The notes under the pieces were generated by a model. The model ran no database searches, was not told the origin of the DNA, and worked only from the letters and a program-made list of their open reading frames with translations. From Rhizobium rhizogenes NBRC 13257 (GTDB lineage: Bacteria > Pseudomonadota > Alphaproteobacteria > Rhizobiales > Rhizobiaceae), in contig NZ_BAYX01000008.1 of the NCBI RefSeq assembly GCF_000696095.1, forward strand, positions 1 through 64,000: DNA of 64,000 nt, in the 5' to 3' direction. The position numbers and the translations under genes are program-made. The first letter of the stretch is position 1, and every line of letters starts with the position of its first letter. This document shows positions 27,714 through 36,459 of this stretch, piece after piece.

Positions 27714-28889
27714 ATGTCTCTTCCCGATGAGATCTCCCAGGATCTCCCCTTTCTGACATCCCTCCGCCATAACCTGCACGCTCATCCGGAATTGGGGTTC
27801 GAGGAGGAGCGCACCAGCGGCATCGTCGCGACATTGCTGGAAGAAGCTGGCATCACGGTGCATCGCGGCCTCGGCAAGACCGGCGTCGTCGGCACGCTGC
27901 AGGTTGGTAACGGCACCCGTCGCATCGGCCTTCGCGCCGACATGGATGCGCTCGCCATGCCGGAAAAAGGCAACAAGCCCTATAAATCCACCATCCCCGG
28001 CAAGATGCATGCTTGCGGTCATGACGGCCACACGACGATGCTTTTGGGCGCTGCCCGGCAACTGGCGGCAACGCGCGGCTTTTCCGGCACCGTGCATTTC
28101 ATCTTCCAGCCGGCCGAGGAAGGGCGCGGCGGCGCGAAGCGCATGGTCGAGGAAGGCCTCTTCGACCTTTTCCCCTGCGATGCCGTCTATGGCCTGCACA
28201 ATATGCCGAGTCTCGATATCGATGAGATGGCCGTGGTCGAAGGGCCGCAGCTTGCCTCCTCGGATAGCTGGCGCATCACCTTTCGCGGCACCGGCACCCA
28301 TGGCGCCAAGCCGCATCTCGGCAAGGACCCGATCACGGCGGCAGCGACATTCCTCTCCTCATTGCAGACCATCGTCGGCCGCGTCGTTGACCCGCTGCAG
28401 CCGGCCGTCGTCAGCGCCTGTTCGGTACAAGCGGGCGACCCCAAGGCCCTGAACGTCATCCCCGACACCGTCGAGATCGGCGGCACGGCGCGCGCCTATA
28501 CACCGGAAGTCCGCGATCAGCTCGAACAGGAGATCGGCCGGCTGGCGCATGGCACGGCGGCGATGTACGGCATCGCGGTGGACTACCAGTTCGAGCGCCG
28601 CATCCCGCCGGTCGTAAATGATCCCGAGGCGACCGCGCGGGCGCTGAAAGCCGCGACTGCCATCTTCGGCGAAAAAGTTCTCACCCGCTTCCCGCCCTCC
28701 ACCGCCGGCGACGATTTCGCCTTCTTCGGCCAGAATGCCCCGGGCTGCTACGTCTGGCTCGGCAACGGCCCCGCTGTAGACGGAGCGCTGCATCACAACA
28801 CGGCTTACGATTTCAACGATGACGCCATTGCGTCGGGCGTGGCGTTCTGGACGACGTTGGTGGAGCAGGACCTGGGGGCTGACGCCTAA
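27714..28889 (+). CDS. M20 family amidohydrolase (hippurate/N-acyl-amino-acid hydrolase type)
   Basis: This is a 391-residue metallohydrolase of the M20D group, which removes acyl groups from N-acyl amino acids or related amides. Metal-site motifs are MHACGHDGH near residue 102, FQPAEEGRGG and GLHNMPS. AAAGGAA lies 6 bases before the ATG at 27714; an ATG at 27690 adds 8 residues. Its stop codon overlaps the stop of the convergent adenine deaminase gene. Confidence 0.9.
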   Translation: MSLPDEISQDLPFLTSLRHNLHAHPELGFEEERTSGIVATLLEEAGITVHRGLGKTGVVGTLQVGNGTRRIGLRADMDALAMPEKGNKPYKSTIPGKMHACGHDGHTTMLLGAARQLAATRGFSGTVHFIFQPAEEGRGGAKRMVEEGLFDLFPCDAVYGLHNMPSLDIDEMAVVEGPQLASSDSWRITFRGTGTHGAKPHLGKDPITAAATFLSSLQTIVGRVVDPLQPAVVSACSVQAGDPKALNVIPDTVEIGGTARAYTPEVRDQLEQEIGRLAHGTAAMYGIAVDYQFERRIPPVVNDPEATARALKAATAIFGEKVLTRFPPSTAGDDFAFFGQNAPGCYVWLGNGPAVDGALHHNTAYDFNDDAIASGVAFWTTLVEQDLGADA

Positions 28890-30670
28890 ATCTTCCCAAG
28901 CACCGCCGTCTCCAACACTTGCCCCGTCACCACATCGGCAATCCCACGATCCGTCTGATGCGGTCCGACGTTACAGGCAAGTGTCGCGCCGAAGCACGCC
29001 TTGAAGACGAGATAGGGCGGTTGCCAGTCGACGATCTTGTCCATTGCTTCGCGCAGAACACTGAAGGTCAGGGCTGTCTCTTCAAGCGGTGCATCGCTCA
29101 CCAGGCCGGAAAGCGGCAGCGGCAGCACGATCTGGACCTTGCCGTCGCTCACCACAGCCAGGCCTCCGCCTGCTGCGATGACGGCGTTGCCGGCGAGCGT
29201 CATGTCTCTGATATTGCCGCCGAAGACCGTCAGATTGTGGCTGTCATGCGAGACTGTGGTGCAGAGCGCGCCGCGCCATTCGCCCCAGCCGGTGAGGAAG
29301 CCTACGCGTGGGCGTCCATCCGCCTTGCTATGGCGATGGGCGACGGCGATCATGGTGGTCCCGGCCGGCGGCACGACATATCCGTCCGCCACCTCGGCTT
29401 CGATTTCGCCCCATTGCGTGAAGCGCGGCCGGTCGATCGTCGCAAGCCGCACGCGGTTGCCGCTGGCCGGTACGCGGAAGTCATCCTCAGTCAGCGGCTC
29501 GAGTTTGATCGAGTTCTGCAGCGGGGCTGTATCGAGAGGCGCGATGGTGCCCGCGATCTTGCCGGCCTTGGCGACGATCTCGCCGTTGGCGATCACTCGC
29601 TTCGCCTTGAAAGCCCGGAGGTCTTCGAATAGCACGATATCGGCACGGCGGCCGGCGGCGATCAGGCCGAGATCGTTGCGGCCGAGCCGCATGGCAGCGT
29701 TGAGCGTTGCCGCCCGGAGCGCCCATTCCGGCTTCAAGCCGTCGCGCACCAGCCGGCGGACGACATCATCGAGGCCGCCGTTGACATGCAGTTCGTCGGG
29801 GAAGACGTCGTCGGTGCAGAGCGTCACCGTCTGCGGCAGGAAGCCGAGATCGTTGATGACCTCGACGAATTCCCTCAGCAGATGGTCATGCGAGCCGCGC
29901 AGCTCGATGGTCAGGCCGGCGGAAAGCTTGGCGAGGAAATCGGCGCCGGAGGTCAGCTCGTGGTCGGAGGAGACACCGGCTGCCATGAAGGCACTGAGAT
30001 CGGCACCTTCGAGACCACGGGCATGGCCGCAGACGAGCTTACCGGATTGCAGCCCGGCGTTGACTATGGCGCTGGCACGCGGATCGCCGTCGATAACGCC
30101 GCGCATGGTCATGACCTCGGCAACACCCCCGATCTCGGGCCAGGCCAGCATCTCGGCCATGGCGGAGGCATCGAAATCGGCGCCCGCCAGCTCCAGCCCG
30201 GGGGCGGAGGGCACGCAGGACGGTGCGAGCGGGATCACCCGCAACGGCAGCAGCCGGGTCGCCTCGACCGCCCAGCGCACGCCATCAAGGCCATGCACAT
30301 TGCCGAACTCATGCGGATCCCAGACGATGGTCGTGACCCCGCGCGGCAACACCGCCTCGGCATAGAGGGCCGGTGTCACCATCGAGCTTTCGATGTGCAT
30401 ATGTGTGTCGATCAGGCCGGGCGAGAGGAAGCAGCCCGCGGCATCGATCGTCTCGGCGGCATTGGTGCGGCTACCCGGCGCGTGCACGCTTGCGATCAGC
30501 GGCCCGACGACGCCGATATCGGCGGCGCGGATCTGGCCGGTCACCATGTCGACCAAACGGCCGCCCGCGATGAGCAGATCAAAGGGCGCATCGCCGCGCG
30601 CAGCCGCAACCGCGCGGGCGCGCAGCTCAGGTGCGTTGAGGTCGCCGGGCTCGAGGGAATGCTGGATCAT
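28886..30670 (-). CDS. ade: Adenine deaminase
   Basis: This 594-residue metal-dependent enzyme should convert adenine to hypoxanthine in purine salvage. The family motifs are intact: PGLIDTHMHIESS near residue 94, WDPHEFGNVHG, CGHARGL, SSDHE and CTDDVFPDELH. The start overlaps the stop of the upstream nucleoside hydrolase gene by 4 bases, so the two are co-translated. A second, more divergent family member lies at 6586-8463. Confidence 0.94.
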   Translation of the reverse strand: MIQHSLEPGDLNAPELRARAVAAARGDAPFDLLIAGGRLVDMVTGQIRAADIGVVGPLIASVHAPGSRTNAAETIDAAGCFLSPGLIDTHMHIESSMVTPALYAEAVLPRGVTTIVWDPHEFGNVHGLDGVRWAVEATRLLPLRVIPLAPSCVPSAPGLELAGADFDASAMAEMLAWPEIGGVAEVMTMRGVIDGDPRASAIVNAGLQSGKLVCGHARGLEGADLSAFMAAGVSSDHELTSGADFLAKLSAGLTIELRGSHDHLLREFVEVINDLGFLPQTVTLCTDDVFPDELHVNGGLDDVVRRLVRDGLKPEWALRAATLNAAMRLGRNDLGLIAAGRRADIVLFEDLRAFKAKRVIANGEIVAKAGKIAGTIAPLDTAPLQNSIKLEPLTEDDFRVPASGNRVRLATIDRPRFTQWGEIEAEVADGYVVPPAGTTMIAVAHRHSKADGRPRVGFLTGWGEWRGALCTTVSHDSHNLTVFGGNIRDMTLAGNAVIAAGGGLAVVSDGKVQIVLPLPLSGLVSDAPLEETALTFSVLREAMDKIVDWQPPYLVFKACFGATLACNVGPHQTDRGIADVVTGQVLETAVLGKI

Positions 30671-31590
30671 CGGCGTGCCTCATTGATCATGGCGTCGAAT
30701 ATGATGGCGCGAGCCCTGTCGGCATCGATCTCGGCGGCGAAATGGGCGTTGAATTCCGCATGCGATGCGCGCGTCTCGACGACGGTGCGCCCGCGTGTGT
30801 GCTGCCCCCACAGCTCGACATCGATCCGGGCATGCTGGAGCCTGGCGATATCGGGGGCGACGAAGATGGCGGCGGCAGTCGGATCGTAGACCGCCATGGC
30901 CGGACGGCCGCGGCTGATGGCGATGTTGACGTAGCCGCCGAGGAGATCGGCAAGCAGTTCGGCATTCTTGCCACCGGCCTGACGCACCCGTTCGACATCG
31001 TCGGGCCGCGCCAGCACCTTTCGGCAAATGTCGAGATCGATCATTCGAAGCGGCAGGCCATGGGCGAGCACGATGGCGAGCGCTTCCGGATCGGCAAAGG
31101 CGTTGAATTCGGCCGAGGCCGTGTGGTTGCCGGAGGTCACGCCGCCACCCATCCATGTCAGCTCGTCGATGCGGGCGGCAAGATCGGGCCGGGCGAGCGC
31201 CACCGCGGCGATATTGGTGAGCGGACCGAGTGCGAGGATCCGCTTCGGCCCCAAGCCGTCCGCCAGCCAGTCGCAAAGGGCGGCAAAGGCATCGCTGGAA
31301 GGAAGCGCATCCGCCGGCGGCAGGCTCTTGCCCTCGGTCGGTATGCCGCTTGAACCGAGAATGTTTTGCGCTGTTTCCAGCTTGCAGAGCACCGGCAGTT
31401 CGCGGCCGGTATGGATGGGGAATGTCCAGTCGAAGGCGGCTGCGGCGCTGGCGGCGTTGGCGCGTATCTGCGCGAGCGGTGCATTGCCGCTCACCAGCGA
31501 GACGCCGTCGATCGCAAGGCTCGAATGCGCGACCACCAGAATGGCGGCGATATCATCGAACCCCATGTCGGTATCGATCCAGATCCCCAT
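30667..31590 (-). CDS. Nucleoside hydrolase
   Basis: This 307-residue enzyme of the inosine-uridine nucleoside N-ribohydrolase family releases a free base and ribose. The N-terminal aspartate cluster that binds calcium is WIDTDMGFDD (family: DTDPGxDD; the proline is methionine here). Further support comes from ILALGPLTNIAA and the ligand-binding MGGG. The ATG at 31590 fits the family start; upstream residues to 31680 do not. Coupling with ade suggests nucleoside to base to deaminated base. Confidence 0.9.
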   Translation of the reverse strand: MGIWIDTDMGFDDIAAILVVAHSSLAIDGVSLVSGNAPLAQIRANAASAAAAFDWTFPIHTGRELPVLCKLETAQNILGSSGIPTEGKSLPPADALPSSDAFAALCDWLADGLGPKRILALGPLTNIAAVALARPDLAARIDELTWMGGGVTSGNHTASAEFNAFADPEALAIVLAHGLPLRMIDLDICRKVLARPDDVERVRQAGGKNAELLADLLGGYVNIAISRGRPAMAVYDPTAAAIFVAPDIARLQHARIDVELWGQHTRGRTVVETRASHAEFNAHFAAEIDADRARAIIFDAMINEARR

Positions 31591-31676
31591 GGCCGTGCCT
31601 GTCTGTTGAATTGAAAAGAGGGGGAGGCGCCATCGAAGGGACGCGCGACCGGGACCGCGCGCCGCCGTTCGTTCGC

Positions 31677-33062
31677 TCAAGCGAGTGCGTCGAGGATGCG
31701 GATCCAGGAGCGTATGCCCTTATGATAGGACCGCAGCTCATACTTCTCGTTCGGCGAATGGATGCGGTCGTCCGCAAGGCCAAAGCCGACCATCAGGGAT
31801 TCCATGCCGAGCATCTTCTGGAAGTCGCCGACGATCGGGATCGAGCCGCCCATGCCAATGACGATCGCCGGTTTCGGCCACTCATTGGAAAGGGCGCTCT
31901 TCGCCTTGGTCAGTACCGGCGAATCGTAGGACAGGTGGATGGCCGGCGAAGCGCCATGTTCGTGGAATTCCACCGAGCAGTCGGCCGGCAACTTCGAGCG
32001 AACATAGGCACGGAAACTGTCACGGATCGCTGCCGGGTTCTGTTGCCCGACAAGGCGGAAGGAAACTTTCGCTGAAGCCTTGGCTGCGATCACCGTCTTG
32101 AAGCCGGCGCCGGTATAGCCGCCCCAGATGCCGTTGACCTCAGCTGTCGGCCGCGCCCAGGTGAGTTCCAGTACCGAGCGGCCCTTTTCTCCCGACGGGA
32201 TCGACAGGCCGACCTCGCCGAGGAAATTCTGTGCCGAGCGGCCGAGCGTTTCCCAGGAAGCCTTGATGTTGGCGGGTGTCTCCTCCACGCCATCGTAGAA
32301 GCCGGGAAGCGTGATACGCCCGGTCTCGTCGTGCAGGCCGGCAAGGATATCGGAGAGGATATGGATCGGATTGGCCGCCGCGCCGCCGTAGAGGCCGGAA
32401 TGCAGATCGCGGTCGGCAGCATTGATGGTGATTTCCTCGCCGACCAGACCGCGCAGGGCGGCCGCGATTGCCGGGGTGTCGCCGTCCCACATGCCGGTAT
32501 CGCATACGAGCGCGTAGTCGGCCTTCAGCTCGGCGGCATTGGCTTCGAGGAAGGGCTTCAGCGACGGTGAGCCGGACTCCTCCTCACCCTCGAACAGGAT
32601 GGTGATACGAACCGGCAGCTCACCCTGGATCTCCTTGTAGGCGCGAACGGCCTCGACGAAGGTCATCAACTGGCCCTTGTCGTCGGAGGTGCCGCGCCCG
32701 ACCAGGATCTTCCGGCCGTCGCCCATGTCCTTGATGGCGGGGGCGAAGGGATCGCTCTCCCAAAGCTCGATCGGATCGACCGGCTGTACGTCGTAGTGAC
32801 CGTAGAACAGCACATGCGGCGCATCGGCGCTGGCGGCATCATGATGGGCAACGACCATCGGGTGGCCGGGCGTATCGCGCACGGATGCCGTAAAGCCGAG
32901 CTTGATCAGATAGGCGGTGAGCCATTCCGCTGCCTTGCGGCACTCCGGCTTGAAGGCGGGATCGGTCGAGATGGATTGGATGCGCAGCAGTTCGAACAGA
33001 TTGTCGAGGCTGGACGGAAGGTTCTCATCGGCACGGTCGAGAACGGGCGATACATCGGTCAT
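31677..33062 (-). CDS. M20 family dipeptidase
   Basis: This 461-residue metallopeptidase belongs to the M20 dipeptidase group (carnosinase/CNDP-like). Active-site motifs are FYGHYDVQPVDP near residue 85, RGTSDDKGQLM, EGEEESGSPSL and CDTGMWDGDTPA. It precedes the nucleoside hydrolase gene by 86 bases on the same strand and may be co-transcribed, although no shared pathway is obvious. Confidence 0.92.
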   Translation of the reverse strand: MTDVSPVLDRADENLPSSLDNLFELLRIQSISTDPAFKPECRKAAEWLTAYLIKLGFTASVRDTPGHPMVVAHHDAASADAPHVLFYGHYDVQPVDPIELWESDPFAPAIKDMGDGRKILVGRGTSDDKGQLMTFVEAVRAYKEIQGELPVRITILFEGEEESGSPSLKPFLEANAAELKADYALVCDTGMWDGDTPAIAAALRGLVGEEITINAADRDLHSGLYGGAAANPIHILSDILAGLHDETGRITLPGFYDGVEETPANIKASWETLGRSAQNFLGEVGLSIPSGEKGRSVLELTWARPTAEVNGIWGGYTGAGFKTVIAAKASAKVSFRLVGQQNPAAIRDSFRAYVRSKLPADCSVEFHEHGASPAIHLSYDSPVLTKAKSALSNEWPKPAIVIGMGGSIPIVGDFQKMLGMESLMVGFGLADDRIHSPNEKYELRSYHKGIRSWIRILDALA

Positions 33063-33259
33063 ATCCGACTCCTTACATGGAAATTGCTGGGACGATAGAC
33101 CAAAGCCCGGCCGGTTTCGAGGCGGGAAATCCGAAAATTTCGCAGTGCGATTGCCGCATGCGGAGGATGCGTTTCAGCATAAATAGTCGCCTATTTAATT
33201 TACGGTTATTTAGAGCATCGAAAATAAGCTCGATCGATAAAAGCAAATGGAGATGCTGA

Positions 33260-35596
33260 ATGTTCTCTGTAATGGCATGCATTCGCGACGAGCACGACAT
33301 CAGGTTGATTTTCGTCGCCGCCGCCATTTGCTTGATCGGCAGCCTGGCGACGATGCTGCTGTTTTCGCGGGCGCAGGAATGCCGATCGCAGCAGCGCAGC
33401 TATTGGGTGGTCGCTGCCGCCTTTGCCAGCGGGGTCAGCATATGGGCCACGCACTTCATTGCCATGCTGGCCTATGACGGCGGTCTGCCGATCAGCTACG
33501 GCCTTTCGCTCACGATCCTCTCCGTGGTCTTTGCCATCCTTGGTTCCTGGTTCGCCATTGCGGTTGCTTTCGAATGGGACAACACCATCTCTTTTGCCAT
33601 CGGCGGCATGCTGATGGCACTTGGCATCGCCTCCATGCACTTCACCGGCATGCAGGCCATCCAGGCGCCAGCGATCCTTGCCCACGATCCGTCGCGGACA
33701 TTGGCGGCAATTGCAGCCGGCGCTGCTTTGGGAGCACTCTCCTTCGTCGCCTTTTTCCGCATGGGCGGCCACCGGCGGATCGCGCTCGGCACGCTGCTTC
33801 TGGTGCTGGCGATCTGCGCCCTGCACTTTACCGCCATGAGCGGCGTTACGCTGACGCCGGACCCGACTGTGGAGGCGGCGACCCTTTCGATCGACCGTAT
33901 CGTGCTGGCCGGCATAATCATGGCGGCATCGACGGGGCTGGTTCTGATTGCGCTTGGCGCTGCCTTCGTCGACCGCCATCTGACCGATTTGCGCGGTTTC
34001 GCCAATGCCTCGCTTGAGGGTATGCTGATCGTTCGCGACGGCCGCGTCATCGATGCCAATGAGCGGTTCGTCGCCATTTCGGGCTGGTCGTTGCAGCGGT
34101 TGATCGGTAAGTCGCCGGGGGATTTTCTCACGCTGGACGCCGCCATGCGCCCCGAGGAAGCCGCTTCGCTGGAAACCGCGCTCTTAAGTGAAAGCGGCAG
34201 GAGCATTCCCGTCGAGGTCGTCATCCGCACCATCATCTATCGCGGGCACGAATGCCGCGTGCTGGTCGTGCGGGATTTGACGGAGCGCCGGCAGGCGCAG
34301 CAGATGATCGAGCATCTGGCCCATCATGATACGCTGACGGATCTCCCCAATCGCGCGTTTTTCGACGAGCGCATCCGTCAGGCCTTGCAGATGGCAGAGC
34401 ACAAGGGGACGGAGGCCGCCGTCTTCTGCCTCGACCTCGATCGGTTCAAGGCGATCAACGACGTTTTCGGTCATGCCGAAGGGGACCGTATCCTTTGCAA
34501 GGTCGCTGATATTCTTCGTCGTTCGGCCGAGGATAGCGACACGGTGGCAAGGCTCGGCGGCGATGAATTCGCGATCATTCAGCCGGGGCAATCGCAGCCG
34601 GAGGGTGCGCGCCGGCTGGCGGAGCGCATCCTGGCAGAATTCGCCGCGGAGATGGACACGGCGCGCGATCCGACTGCCGTCGGCGTCAGCCTGGGGATCG
34701 CCATCTATCCGCGGGATGGCCACAGCGCCGAGCAGCTCTATTGCAATGCCGATATCGCCCTCTACCGCGTCAAACATACCAGCCGTGGCTTCGCGTGCTT
34801 TTTCGATGCCGGTATGGACGAAACGGTCCGCACCCGCCGCCAGATCGAAAGCGACCTTCGTCAGGCGATCCTGCGCCGACAGCTCCATGTCGACTACCAG
34901 CCCATCCTCGACGCTCAAAACGGTCAGATCAGTGGCTATGAAGCCCTGTTGCGCTGGGATCATCCGGTGCGCGGCGTGATCGAGCCGGATACCTTTATCC
35001 CGATCGCCGAGGAGAGTGGATCGATCGTCCAGCTTGGCGAGTGGGTGCTGGAACAGGCCTGCATCGAGGCGGCGCGCTGGCACGACAAGGCCAGTATCGC
35101 CGTCAATGTTTCGCCGGTGCAATTCATGATTCCGACCTTGTACGATCAGGTGGCGCAGATCTTAGCAAGGACTGGTCTCGATCCGCATCGGCTGGAGCTC
35201 GAGATCACCGAAGCCGCCCTGATGCGCGACCGCGTTGTCGTGCTCTCAACCCTGCAGCGTCTGCACCGGTTGGGCGTTCGTGTCGTGATGGACGATTTCG
35301 GCACCGGCTATTCCTCGCTAAGCAACTTGCGCGCCTTTCCCTTCGACAAGATCAAGGTCGACCGCAGCTTCACCGGGGCGCTGGAACATGATCCGGCGGC
35401 CCGTTCCATCGTGCGCGCCATCATCGGGCTCGGTCATAGCCTGAACATGCCGGTGGTGACGGAAGGTGTGGAAACGGAGAGCCAGCGCCGTATCGTCGTA
35501 GAGGAGGGCTGCGCGCAACTTCAGGGCTTCCTACTGGGTAAGCCTGATATCGAGCCGAGCAGCAGGTTTTCCGCATCGGATAAGACGGTAGCCTGA
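33260..35596 (+). CDS. MHYT-GGDEF-EAL signalling protein
   Basis: This is a 778-residue membrane protein. The N-terminal MHYT sensor has about seven helices and three motifs (THFIAML, MHFTGM, LHFTAM) thought to bind a metal or sense gases. A PAS-like segment lies near residues 250-360. The GGDEF domain (RLGGDEFAI near residue 432) has an intact active site; the RxxD inhibitory site is replaced by EDSD. The EAL domain has YEALLRW, AVNVSPVQF, EITEAAL, DDFGTGYSS, EGVETE and LQGFLLGKP, so phosphodiesterase activity is likely too. GGAG lies 7 bases before the ATG. Confidence 0.94.
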   Translation: MFSVMACIRDEHDIRLIFVAAAICLIGSLATMLLFSRAQECRSQQRSYWVVAAAFASGVSIWATHFIAMLAYDGGLPISYGLSLTILSVVFAILGSWFAIAVAFEWDNTISFAIGGMLMALGIASMHFTGMQAIQAPAILAHDPSRTLAAIAAGAALGALSFVAFFRMGGHRRIALGTLLLVLAICALHFTAMSGVTLTPDPTVEAATLSIDRIVLAGIIMAASTGLVLIALGAAFVDRHLTDLRGFANASLEGMLIVRDGRVIDANERFVAISGWSLQRLIGKSPGDFLTLDAAMRPEEAASLETALLSESGRSIPVEVVIRTIIYRGHECRVLVVRDLTERRQAQQMIEHLAHHDTLTDLPNRAFFDERIRQALQMAEHKGTEAAVFCLDLDRFKAINDVFGHAEGDRILCKVADILRRSAEDSDTVARLGGDEFAIIQPGQSQPEGARRLAERILAEFAAEMDTARDPTAVGVSLGIAIYPRDGHSAEQLYCNADIALYRVKHTSRGFACFFDAGMDETVRTRRQIESDLRQAILRRQLHVDYQPILDAQNGQISGYEALLRWDHPVRGVIEPDTFIPIAEESGSIVQLGEWVLEQACIEAARWHDKASIAVNVSPVQFMIPTLYDQVAQILARTGLDPHRLELEITEAALMRDRVVVLSTLQRLHRLGVRVVMDDFGTGYSSLSNLRAFPFDKIKVDRSFTGALEHDPAARSIVRAIIGLGHSLNMPVVTEGVETESQRRIVVEEGCAQLQGFLLGKPDIEPSSRFSASDKTVA

Positions 35597-36028
35597 TTAG
35601 ATATGTTTGGCGTTTTCCAGGATGCGTTTGACATATTCGAGCAGCAATTCGCGCTCGAAGGTGCGAAAACCTCTGAAGAGGTCCCTGTCGGCTGCGATCG
35701 CGGCCTCGACGGCTTCGGTTTGCATGGCGGTGGCCTTGCCGGTCAGGAAGATCAGCTGCGCGCGCTTGTCGGATGGATGCGGCCGGCGCTCCACCAACCC
35801 GTCGCGCTCCATGCGTGAGAGCGTATTGGCCATCGTCGCTTGTTCTATGTCGACGCGCTCCAGCAATTGCTTCTGCGTCAGCCCGTCTTCGGTCCATAAT
35901 TCGAGCAGGATCGGGAACTGACCGGGAGAAAAGCCGAGCCGTGCCGCACGTTGTTGTAACGAGCGGGAAAATCCCTTTGCCATCTGATTGGCAAGGTAGG
36001 TCGCGGAGTCCGTCCGGTTAAATCCCAT
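35597..36028 (-). CDS. MarR family transcriptional regulator
   Basis: This 143-residue regulator has the winged helix of the MarR family (LTQKQLLERVDIEQATMANT, then the wing VERRPHPSDKRAQLIFLT). The ATG at 36028 gives the normal family length; an upstream extension to 36187 is not supported. It is separated from polA by the EcpR1-like RNA, a neighbourhood I recall from Sinorhizobium. The target genes are unknown. Confidence 0.9.
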   Translation of the reverse strand: MGFNRTDSATYLANQMAKGFSRSLQQRAARLGFSPGQFPILLELWTEDGLTQKQLLERVDIEQATMANTLSRMERDGLVERRPHPSDKRAQLIFLTGKATAMQTEAVEAAIAADRDLFRGFRTFERELLLEYVKRILENAKHI

Positions 36029-36149
36029 GATTGTAATTATGCCAGTATTCCGGGCCAAAACAATCGGCAATTCTCGGGCGGGGCCTGTCCGGAATCGGCG
36101 GAGTTGCAACGGTATTTCGAGCAGCGTTCCGCTGGGCTGTGCGAGCGGA

Positions 36150-36300
36150 TCAAACAGAAAAGCCGCCATGGCCTGGAGGGGCGCCATGGCGGCTTAGAAA
36201 AGGAGGACAAAGGCCCGGAGAGGGGGATAGGCCTTTGTCCAAGTCTGACATGGCGGGGGACAGGCCGGTTGTCAGACCCTCGGCGTAATCAATCGCCGGT
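36150..36300 (-). ncRNA. ecpR1: EcpR1-like small RNA (three C-rich-loop hairpins)
   Basis: Between polA and the MarR gene lie three perfect inverted repeats: 36243-36250/36260-36267 (8 bp), 36205-36215/36230-36240 (11 bp) and 36161-36173/36183-36195 (13 bp). Read on the minus strand, the last is followed by TTCTGTTT and looks like the terminator. On that strand the loops are C-rich (GTCCCCCG, ATCCCCCTCTCC, GCCCCTCC), suited to pairing with ribosome binding sites. The location and UCCCC-type loops match what I recall of EcpR1, a stress-induced sRNA affecting dnaA and gcrA in Sinorhizobium meliloti. The 5' end is approximate. Confidence 0.72.
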
Positions 36301-36459
36301 GAGTATGAAATGAGGTTCCAAATATGGTTTTTCAAGGGAATATGCAGTTTAGATTGATTAAAACTTGGTAACGTTTCAGTGAGAGATTTGGCCTGTCCGC
36401 GCGTTGTCTGATGGAACTTTATATGGACGTTGGAAGTGCACCACGCTATCCATGCTTCC

